From Candidatus Sedimenticola sp. (ex Thyasira tokunagai) (GTDB taxonomy: Bacteria > Pseudomonadota > Gammaproteobacteria > Chromatiales > Chromatiaceae), in NCBI GenBank assembly GCA_037318855.1, contig CP134874.1, positions 1,116,598 through 1,180,597 on the forward strand: a DNA stretch of 64,000 bases, given 5' to 3'. Below the pieces are notes generated by a model. The model searched no databases, was not told the origin of the DNA, and saw only the letters and a list, made by a program, of their open reading frames with translations. The position numbers and the translations under genes were made by a program. Positions 16,870 through 24,176 of the stretch are shown piece after piece (the stretch's first letter is position 1; every line of letters starts with the position of its first letter).

Positions 16870-18117
16870 ATGGGTGTGATGCCTATGGGGGTCTTCATGA
16901 GGCGGCAGGGTGGTAAAGACTGGTTACCGCTCTCGGCCTGGTTTCTTTATCGGCTGCCCTATGCTGTTATAGTAGGAGTGCTTATCGGCTTTTTGGTCAC
17001 GGTAATCACTGCAGAGGGAGCATCCACGTTGGCAGGCCGGCTCGGTGGGGACTATCCGGCTTTCTATGGTGCGGGACGAATTATTGCTGATGGTGATTGG
17101 GAGAACCTCTACAATATCGGACGACAGGCGGATGAACAGAAGCCTCTGCTGGGTGCTGGTAAAGTTCTATATTTTGCTTATCCCCCGTACGCCGCGCTGC
17201 CTTTCGGGCTATTGGCCAAGTTAGAGTATCGCTGGTCCTATCTCCTCTATACGCTGATTCTTTTCGGTGCCTTGTTGTTGGCACTACATCTGCTACGTAC
17301 GCTCTCGAACTATGTGGTGAACCACTATTGGCAGCTGGTCGGTTGGGCGTTGCTCTTCTACCCTCTGTTCAAAGCGATTGGTGGCGGCCAAAACAGTTCC
17401 ATCACGTTGCTGCTTCTGGTTGGAGCCTGGTGGGGGGTGGAACATGACAGCCCCTATCTCTCAGGATTTCTTATTGGCTTGCTCCTCTATAAGCCTCATT
17501 TCGCCTTGCCGATGATAGCCCTGTTTCTGATTGCGGGACATTGGCGTGTCGCTGCAGCAAGCGTAGCGACCGCACTCTGCCTCTATGGAATCAGTGCCTG
17601 GATGTTGGGGGAAGATTGGCTGTTTCAATGGAGTGATCAGGTACTATTCTTTGCTACGGAAGATGCTAGGGTAAACCCTTATCAGAACGTTTCATGGCAC
17701 GGCTTCCTTGCAGGGCTATTTGGTGTTGGCATTAGTGTGACTATTGCTGGAATCGCCTGCTCGGTCATGACCTTCGTCTACCTGGGGTGGAGCTGGTGGC
17801 AATTGAGAGGCAGCGATATAGATTTACGGATGGCTCTTGCCGTGCCTGGAGTCCTATTGATAACGCCCCATACGATGTACTACGACGCCGCCCTGATTCT
17901 GGTTCCGTTGATTGTGCTGGCTGACCGCGGCACACCGCATATGGGGCTGCGCGTGTTCTTGGTGTTTGTGGCAGGTATTGGCCACTATGTTGCGCCCACT
18001 ATCGGCTTTTCGACGCTAGTTTTTGCGGTATTGGCCACCGCTTGGTGGTCGATCAATGCCACCGCCTCTCAGCGAAGCTGTGCGGTGCTGGGCGGTGCAG
18101 GTTCCGATGGGGAGTGA
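16870..18117 (+). CDS. GT87 (DUF2029) membrane glycosyltransferase
   Basis: 415 residues, about ten hydrophobic segments. The first periplasmic loop carries GGDYPAFYGAGRIIADGDWENLYN, the D-x-x-x-F-Y acidic motif of GT-C type polyprenyl-phosphate-dependent transferases, and later AYPPYAALPFGLLA and LYKPHFALP as in GT87. It likely moves a mannose or related sugar from a polyprenyl-phosphate donor onto a surface glycan or glycolipid. ATG at 16870 is very close to its GGAG site; a start at 16897 (after GGGGG) is possible. First gene of the glycosyltransferase island. Confidence 0.78.
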   Translation: MGVMPMGVFMRRQGGKDWLPLSAWFLYRLPYAVIVGVLIGFLVTVITAEGASTLAGRLGGDYPAFYGAGRIIADGDWENLYNIGRQADEQKPLLGAGKVLYFAYPPYAALPFGLLAKLEYRWSYLLYTLILFGALLLALHLLRTLSNYVVNHYWQLVGWALLFYPLFKAIGGGQNSSITLLLLVGAWWGVEHDSPYLSGFLIGLLLYKPHFALPMIALFLIAGHWRVAAASVATALCLYGISAWMLGEDWLFQWSDQVLFFATEDARVNPYQNVSWHGFLAGLFGVGISVTIAGIACSVMTFVYLGWSWWQLRGSDIDLRMALAVPGVLLITPHTMYYDAALILVPLIVLADRGTPHMGLRVFLVFVAGIGHYVAPTIGFSTLVFAVLATAWWSINATASQRSCAVLGGAGSDGE

Positions 18118-18180
18118 CCAGTGAAACAGGGTAGTGTTGTATGTTGAACTTTTGGGATGCGGAATCAGCAGGAAAAAATC

Positions 18181-19138
18181 ATGAAAATCTCACTCATCGC
18201 CCCATTTTATAACGAGGAGGAGAACGTTGATGATTTCTTTCAGCGCGTTCTTCCTATCGTCCAATCTCAGAGTAGTGACTATGAAATTCTATGCATCAAC
18301 GATGGAAGCACAGACAATACATTGCCTGAGCTGCAGGCGTGGAAAGCGAAGTGTCAGCAGATAAAAATCATTAATTTTTCTCGCAATTTTGGCAAGGAGA
18401 GTGCACTCACGGCAGGATTTGATTTAGCAGAAGGCGATGTTGTGATTCCAATCGATAGCGATCTGCAGGATCCACCTGAATTGATTCCGGAGATGCTGTC
18501 AAAATGGAGAGAGGGTTACGATGTCGTTTACGCCAAGCGGGTCAAACGCCAGACAGATACCGCTTTCAAACGGTGGAGTGCATTAAGCTTCTATCGCCTG
18601 TTCAATTGGATAACTGATACCAAGATACCCTATAACACCGGTGATTTCCGCTTGCTGGACAGAAAGGTCGTCGAGGCTGTTCGCCGTCTCGATGAGCGTA
18701 CCCGCTTTATGAAGGGTATTTTTTCCTGGGTAGGTTTTCGGCAGGCTGCGGTTGAGTATGAACGCCCTCTCAGGGAGCATGGTGAAGCCCAGCTTCATTT
18801 AAGCAATCTGTGGCGTCTTGCTGTGGATGGAATTACCTCATTTTCTACTCTGCCGCTGCGGATCTGGAGCTATATCGGTTTGTTCTTCGCCGTTAATCTC
18901 ATTTATCTATGGAGTTGTAATTATTGCCAAGACGTTGCTCTTTGGTGTCGATCTGCCAGGTTATGCTTCAATAATCACCGTTGTGCTGTTTCTTGGTGGT
19001 ATTCAGCTTATTTCATTGGGGGTTATTGGCGAGTATATAGGCCGTATTTTCTATGAGATAAAGGGACGTCCAAACTATATTCTCGATGAGGATCGAAGAG
19101 AAGTAAGAAGGGACGATGAGGAAGAGCCAGGTGGTTAA
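18181..19138 (+). pseudogene. gtrB: GtrB-like polyprenyl-phosphate glycosyltransferase, frameshifted
   Basis: GT2 enzyme that loads a sugar onto undecaprenyl phosphate. The first frame has the expected KISLIAPFYNEEENVDDF, CINDGSTDNT, the SDLQDPPELIPEM block and the RFMKGIFSW region. It then goes out of frame; the second transmembrane region (ISFIYGVVIIAKTLLFGVDLPGYAS, then GGIQLISLGVIGEYIGRIFYE) continues in the +1 frame to 19138. Deleting one G near 18892 (GCCgTTAATC) restores the usual sequence A-L-I-S-F-I-Y-G. The gene may be inactive or the base may be an assembly error. Start ATG at 18181; an upstream ATG lacks a ribosome site. Confidence 0.8.
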
Positions 19139-19514
19139 TCCTGGATCACTACTGCAGGTTGGCCGTTTCGGGGTTGTTGGTATCCTAGCGACTGGCGTGC
19201 ATGGGCTGGCACTCTATATGTTTGTGGAGTGGGTGTCATTGCTCCCGGTGATTGCGAACTCATGTGCCTTTCTGATTGCGGTGGTAGTCAGTTATGTCGG
19301 GCACTATCGCTGGACATTCAACGTCACTACAGCTCATGTGGGTACCTTTACAAAGTTTTTTATCCTGGCTTCATCTGGATTTTTGTTGAACGCACTTATT
19401 ATGGAAGTTACGACAAATATTGCCGGACTCCATTATTTTATTGGATTCGCCATCATTGTTTTAACTGTGCCAGCGGCAACATTCGTGGTGGGGCGCTTCT
19501 GGGTATTTCGATAG
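19116..19514 (+). CDS. gtrA: GtrA-like flippase
   Basis: 132 residues, GtrA/DPMS3 family. Four hydrophobic segments: FGVVGILATGVHGLALYMF, VIANSCAFLIAVVVSYVG, ILASSGFLLNALIMEV and FAIIVLTVPAATFVVGRFWVF. The conserved SYVGHYRWTF and the GRFWVF terminus are typical. It would flip a polyprenyl-phosphate-sugar made by the adjacent GtrB. The start overlaps the end of the frameshifted gtrB by 23 bp. A degenerate second copy lies at about 21040-21355. Confidence 0.85.
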   Translation: MRKSQVVNPGSLLQVGRFGVVGILATGVHGLALYMFVEWVSLLPVIANSCAFLIAVVVSYVGHYRWTFNVTTAHVGTFTKFFILASSGFLLNALIMEVTTNIAGLHYFIGFAIIVLTVPAATFVVGRFWVFR

Positions 19515-19529
19515 GGATCAATAGTCGCT

Positions 19530-21035
19530 ATGGGTAAATTGATAGAGCTATGGATTAAGAGTGATCGGTTTCGAATTATAGCGCTGATTATTATGATCAC
19601 GATTTTTGGTGCCATCCTATTGATCTCGCAATCACGTGAATCGGAGTGGAAAAGTCATCTATCCGATTTTGGAACGAGAGATTTTGTTGTCTATTGGTCA
19701 GCTTTTAACGCAGTAAAAGATGGAAAAAATCCCTATTCTATGCCAGCGATATACCCTCGCTGACCGCCAAGGAAGGCTGAAAGCCGAGGCGGTTAGTCCT
19801 CGGTAGTCGCGAGGCGATACTGGATGCCCGGCGTGCGCATAGCGCCAGAGGGAATCCAAAGATCGCATACGAACGCGACGTCAAGTCATCTCGGGAGTCA
19901 GCGACGAAGCAGTAACGAGCTTGCGATGTTATTGCGTAGTGCTGGAGACCGGGACGGCCGGGGCAATAATAGGCTGTCGAAGATTGAGTGCAAAAGGGGG
20001 ACCTGGATGTCCCGTTTTGCATCACGAAATCGAAGACTCGCTCGTTTCAGGATCATGTGATTAAAGATGAAAAATTAGCCCAGGCTTTCTTGAATCCACC
20101 TTGGGCTCTTTCAATTATGGCGCCGGTGCTGGTTTTTGATTTTACGGTTGCGAGGTTTCTCTGGATTATACTTAATGCTGCATTTATCTATCTGACGATT
20201 ATTTTGATATTCAATAGCTTACATGGAGGAGATTCAAGTAGAACGATAGATTTAATGTTGGGTTCTCTTTTCTTACCATCCGTATGGACGATATGGATGG
20301 GTCAGATCACTCTCTTTCTGACAGTCTGTTTTGCTGCCGCATTCGTCTGCCATGATGAAGGGTCGCACCATACTGGCAGGATTGATTTTTATTCCACTGA
20401 CGCTTAAACCTCACCTCTTTCTTGTTGTGGGCATTGTGTTAGCAGTTTATGTTTTACGCAAAAAACTCTTGCCATTGGTGATGAGCTTTATCTTTGGATT
20501 CCTCGCTCTGCAATTGATTACCTACCTTTTTTCACCACAAATCTATTCCAATTGGCTGAGTATGGAGTATTCACCGCTAATCCAGAAAACATCAAGCGTG
20601 GTTACTATAATTCGAGAGAGTATGCAGTTTGTATTCGGAACTCTGGTGGATTGGCCAGTAGTGGCGGTTCCGCTAGTTGGGACCGTACTATTTGTGCCCT
20701 GGCTTCTAAAGCAGTATGGCAATAGTAATATCGAGTTACTGCTTCCTCCGTCACTGTGTATCTCACTGGGTATCGCACCTTATAGCTGGCTACATGATTT
20801 CTCACTGTTGCTGGTATGCCAGTCTACCCTATTGGTCCTGGTATCAAGAATAAAGCCGCCCTATGCCATAAAAATAGAGATTACCCTAATGTTGGTGGTT
20901 CTCCAGCTGGCAATTGTTATTGGAATAGTTGCTTTCGAGGGATTCCAATATCTTTTTTGGGTTCCTTGGGTGATGCTGGCGATCTGGGTTAGATCGTCGA
21001 ATCTGTTATATTCCGATAAAGCGCGTCATGTTTAA
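19530..21035 (+). pseudogene. GT87-like glycosyltransferase, interrupted by an element and a frameshift
   Basis: Closely related to the intact gene at 21369-22610. The N-terminal part (MGKLIELWIKSDRFRIIALII... DGKNPYSMPAIYP) ends at TGA 19761-19763, where a 281-bp element begins. After the element the frame resumes (FQDHVIKDEKLAQAFLNPPWA). Removing 19762-20042 gives an open join P-R-S-F-Q-D-H. A second lesion lies at 20345: one extra G (GCATTCgTCTGCC). Without it the reading A-A-F-S-A-M-M-K-G-R matches the paralogue. Two lesions make it a pseudogene, perhaps a recent one because the frame is otherwise clean. Confidence 0.85.
19762..20042 (+). mobile_element. structured RNA-like insertion element, copy 1 (HEARO/omega-RNA-like)
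   Basis: 281-bp insertion in a GT87-like gene. It shares long blocks with copy 2 (25015-25294), including about 90 bp at the 3' end that are nearly identical. The left flank ends CCCTCGCT and the right end is GACTCGCT, so CTCGCT occurs at both boundaries. Predicted stems are ACCGCC 19763-19768 with GGCGGT 19788-19793, TGGAT 19821-19825 with ATCCA 19854-19858, a GTAAC-GAGCTTGCGAT-GTTA hairpin, and a terminal GCAAAA...GGGAC/GTCCC...TTTTGC hairpin. No ORF. The HEARO (IscB-associated) or IS605 RNA identity is inferred from layout and behaviour and has not been tested. Confidence 0.75.
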
Positions 21036-21039
21036 TGAG

Positions 21040-21355
21040 CCCTTAGAATTATTCAGTAAAGGCTATAGAATTTTTGGATGGTTGGTAGTTGTTCTGGTGA
21101 CACCCGCTTTGGTGGTGAATTCATGGCCGGCGTATTGGAGGTGGATTAAGATACATATATACCGCCATCACAGCGCATGCGAGTACCTTCTCAGGGTTTC
21201 TTGTCCAGGCATAATCAGGCATTTCTGCTAAATGCCTGATTATGAAGGTTACGACAATTGCCAGCGGACGATACTATTTTTTGATTCGCTATCATTGCGT
21301 TAACAGTGCCAGCAGAAGCTTTTATGGTAGAGCGTCACTGGGCGTTTAGACAGGA
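21040..21355 (+). pseudogene. degenerate gtrA copy
   Basis: The nucleotide sequence from about 21160 to 21350 aligns with the 3' half of gtrA (for example AAGGTTACGACAATTGCCAG against AAGTTACGACAAATATTGCC, and GTTAACAGTGCCAGC against TTTTAACTGTGCCAGC). Weaker similarity reaches back to about 21040. Stops and small gaps break the frame. It stands directly before the intact GT87-like gene, just as intact gtrA stands before the broken one, which points to a tandem duplication of a gtrA-GT87 pair. Confidence 0.75.
21210..21244. repeat. perfect 15-bp inverted repeat inside the gtrA remnant
   Basis: CATAATCAGGCATTT (21210-21224), a 5-nt loop, and AAATGCCTGATTATG (21230-21244). The matching stretch of intact gtrA is only a weak quasi-palindrome of the same length. 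No U-run follows. Confidence 0.9.
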
Positions 21356-21368
21356 GTCAGTAGTTACT

Positions 21369-22610
21369 ATGAAAAGATTGATTAATCGATGGGAGAGAGA
21401 CGCCAATTTTCGCATCATAGTTCTGATTCTTGCAATCACACTCTTTGGTATCATCCTGTTGAGTTCCCAGTCACGTGAGATGCAATGGGAAAATCATCCA
21501 TCCGATTTTGGAACGCGGGATTTTGTTGCCTTTTGGTCAGCATTTCATACGCTCAATGACGGAAACAATCCCTACTCTTTATCGGAGATCTACCCGTTTC
21601 AAAGTCATGTCATTGCAGATGAAGGCTCAGTGCAGGCTTTCTTGAATCCGCCCTGGAGTCTGGCGGTTCTTGCGCCGATTCTTGCCTTTGATTTCAATGA
21701 AGCACGATTCCTCTGGATAGCTTTAAATATCCTCTTTGTCTACATAACAACTTTTATTATCTCAAGTTATTTGCATGGTGACAAATCAGGAAAATCAAAT
21801 TTATTTTTGGCTGGGCTTCTATTTCTCCCTTCGTTATGGGCTCTCTGGTATGGGCAGCTTTCCATTTTTTTAACTGCCTGTTTTGTCGGTGCGTTCTCAG
21901 CTACTCTGAAGGGACGTGGTAAGTTGGCAGGGTTGCTTTTCATTCCACTGACAATAAAGCCCCACCTCTTTCTGGTTGTGGGTATTGTTCTTATAATTTA
22001 CATTCTACGTAAAAAATATATAGATCTTCTTGTTAGCTTTATAGCCGGTTTCAGTGCGCTTCAATTGGTAACCTATTTTCTCTACCCCCAATTATATGCC
22101 AATTGGATAAGTATGGAGTTTTCACCGTTAATATCAAAAACAGCAAGTCTGGTTACTCTTCTTCGAGAGAGTATAGTGTCTATATCCGGAGTTTTAATAG
22201 ATTGGCCGGTAGTTGCTGTCCCAATGGTCGGCTTAGTTGTCTCGACTCCCTGGTTTATAAAACGCCTTGCTGATAGTGAGCTGGAATTGTTGATTCCAGC
22301 ATCACTCTGTATTTCGTTGGGAATAGCTCCTTATGTTATGCCCTACGACTTTTCACTGTTGTTGATATGCCAGACAACTCTGCTGATCTTTATGAATAGA
22401 GTAGATGCTGACAATTCAATAAGGCTGGAGATTGCTTTTATGTTGATAGGGCTCCAGTTGGCAATTATTGTAGTAGGTTCCTTAATTCAAGGTCTGCAAT
22501 ATTATTTCTGGATTCCCTGGGCAATGCTTGTAATCTGGTTTAGGTCATTAAGATTGTTGAATAATGGGAAAGTAAGGCTATTTTATTATTCTCAACAGCG
22601 TACACAATAG
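21369..22610 (+). CDS. GT87-like membrane glycosyltransferase
   Basis: 413 residues with about ten hydrophobic segments. Landmarks are FGTRDFVAFWSAFHTLNDGNNPYS (acidic first-loop motif), FLNPPWSLAVLAPIL, and the IPLTIKPHLFLVVGIVLIIY block shared with GT87 proteins. Start ATG at 21369 aligns with the start of the broken paralogue; a longer in-frame opening at 21306 lies in the gtrA remnant. It probably uses a polyprenyl-phosphate sugar donor. The coding region is A+T-rich compared with flanking housekeeping genes. Confidence 0.78.
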   Translation: MKRLINRWERDANFRIIVLILAITLFGIILLSSQSREMQWENHPSDFGTRDFVAFWSAFHTLNDGNNPYSLSEIYPFQSHVIADEGSVQAFLNPPWSLAVLAPILAFDFNEARFLWIALNILFVYITTFIISSYLHGDKSGKSNLFLAGLLFLPSLWALWYGQLSIFLTACFVGAFSATLKGRGKLAGLLFIPLTIKPHLFLVVGIVLIIYILRKKYIDLLVSFIAGFSALQLVTYFLYPQLYANWISMEFSPLISKTASLVTLLRESIVSISGVLIDWPVVAVPMVGLVVSTPWFIKRLADSELELLIPASLCISLGIAPYVMPYDFSLLLICQTTLLIFMNRVDADNSIRLEIAFMLIGLQLAIIVVGSLIQGLQYYFWIPWAMLVIWFRSLRLLNNGKVRLFYYSQQRTQ

Positions 22611-22698
22611 CACTAGTAGGACATAGCGATATTGGTAAAAATTTGACATTCTATTTGTCTCCACCATATATGCGCTTTATGTGCTCCTGGGAGGTAGA

Positions 22699-23997
22699 GT
22701 GCTACAGCTTAATAAAGTAATTGAAGATGCTAAAGCTAAGTATATTTCTTCAAATAAGAAAGCCTCGTCAGTTACAGGCTCGTTGAATAATCAGCGTTCA
22801 ATTGACTATTTAGCTGTTTTCTCAACTATTTTCGGAATGGTTTGTCTGGGGTATTTGGTTTGGGTGATATTAGTCAACCAGCATCTTGACGTTGATTTCA
22901 AATATATCTGGCTATCTGGTCATTTATGGGGTATTGGGGCGAGCCCATATGGTCATGCTTATGTACAGCAAGGCCAATTGCTATTTGATGACTTTAATAA
23001 TAATCCGTTTTTCTATCCACCCAATTGGTGGATGATTTCAACATTTCTCTCGATGTTTGAATATCACACAGCCTTAAATATTTGGCGATGGTTTAATCTT
23101 TCCTTGATTGTCCTGTCAAGCCTGACTCTTCGTGCTGGTATGGCAAATGCAGGCGTTAACATTACTTGGGCATCGATGATGCTCTACACCGGGTTAGTGG
23201 CGTTGATGCAATCAACTTTTAGGGCACTGATCCTTGGGCAAACGTCAATCCTGATATATTTCGGTTTTTGTGTACTTATCTATGGTGTGATTTCAAAGAA
23301 GAACTCATGGGCAGCGGTTGGGTTTTGTCTGTTACTGCTTAAACCTCATATTGGGCTCGTGTTTATGGCAGCCTTATTGGTCTTTCATGAACACCACAGA
23401 TCGTTGTTATTTGCAGTTTCAATCACATTCTTGATGGCGCTTCCATCACTACTATTTCCTGATCCTGTAAATATGATAAATGAATATCTGGTCGGATTGT
23501 CCATGTATGGAAACGATATTTACAACATGCACAATAACATTTCTGGGCTATCAAATATTATATACAGACTGACAAAAATAGAGATACCCAGTATGGCTAT
23601 AAGCATTGGTGCATTATGGTTTACCTTTGGTGTTGCTATGATAATTAATGGCCAGGAGTTTTCAGGTAAAAATTGGAGGCGAAATAAAAGCGTTGCGGCA
23701 CTGGTCATGGGTGCATCTATGGCTGGAATATTTATTCCAATGCATTTAAATGATCTATTGTTTATTTCTCCCGTTATTCTTCTTACAGTAATGTTTGCAG
23801 GTGAATTTCAATTACTCTTTTTAGTGCCTTTCTTGATGGTGACGAGAGCTTACGATTTGGCGTGGATGGCAGAAAAAATCATTGGTCAAAAGGGAGGGGT
23901 GTATATCGACTGGATTACAGTAGTAAATTTAGCATTCGCTGTGATGCTTTTATTGGTGATAATGCTAATTAGATCAAATGTAAGTAAATCAAAGTAG
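22699..23997 (+). CDS. GT87-like membrane glycosyltransferase
   Basis: 432 residues, about nine hydrophobic segments. DVDFKYIWLSGHLWGIGASPYGHAY supplies the acidic first-loop motif, followed by FFYPPNWWMIS and LLKPHIGLVFMAALL as in DUF2029 proteins. GTG at 22699 has a GGGAGG ribosome site 5 bp upstream; an earlier GTG at 22681 would lie before that site and is less likely. It is strongly A+T-rich and diverged from the other GT87 genes in the island. Acceptor and donor are unknown. Confidence 0.72.
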   Translation: MLQLNKVIEDAKAKYISSNKKASSVTGSLNNQRSIDYLAVFSTIFGMVCLGYLVWVILVNQHLDVDFKYIWLSGHLWGIGASPYGHAYVQQGQLLFDDFNNNPFFYPPNWWMISTFLSMFEYHTALNIWRWFNLSLIVLSSLTLRAGMANAGVNITWASMMLYTGLVALMQSTFRALILGQTSILIYFGFCVLIYGVISKKNSWAAVGFCLLLLKPHIGLVFMAALLVFHEHHRSLLFAVSITFLMALPSLLFPDPVNMINEYLVGLSMYGNDIYNMHNNISGLSNIIYRLTKIEIPSMAISIGALWFTFGVAMIINGQEFSGKNWRRNKSVAALVMGASMAGIFIPMHLNDLLFISPVILLTVMFAGEFQLLFLVPFLMVTRAYDLAWMAEKIIGQKGGVYIDWITVVNLAFAVMLLLVIMLIRSNVSKSK

Positions 23998-24047
23998 ATA
24001 TGTGATATTTTTTTGTACACAGAAAGAAATTATGAATTTCTTCCGTT

Positions 24048-24176
24048 GACCGCCATGGAGCGTGGGGTGAAGGGGTAAGAACGCAGGGAGGTCAGGGCTC
24101 TGATGGACTGCCAAGGACCGAGTCGATTTTGGCGGCTGGGACGTCCCAAAATCTTTCACCAGACCTAAGACTCACT
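24048..24176 (+). ncRNA. shortened relative of the structured insertion element
   Basis: 129 bp that begin GACCGCCATGGAG, the same start as the ~280-bp elements, and end AAGACTCACT, close to their AAGACTCGCT end. In between it keeps a terminal hairpin of the same design, GATTTTGG...CCAAAATC around GGGACGTCCC, with different base pairs from the other copies. The middle is missing. The stop codon of the GT39-like gene (24172-24174, minus strand) falls in its last bases, so the element may also have trimmed that gene. Confidence 0.5.

Noticed and set aside
19762..20042. Group I or group II intron as an explanation of the insertion
   Set aside because: Neither the group II 5' GUGYG and domain V, nor the group I core, is seen. 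Copy 2 is antisense to its host gene, so self-splicing could not repair that mRNA.
21028..21231. 67-residue open frame before the intact GT87-like gene
   Set aside because: It overlaps the degenerate gtrA copy, and its sequence is not of the GtrA family in that frame; it is not a gene in itself.
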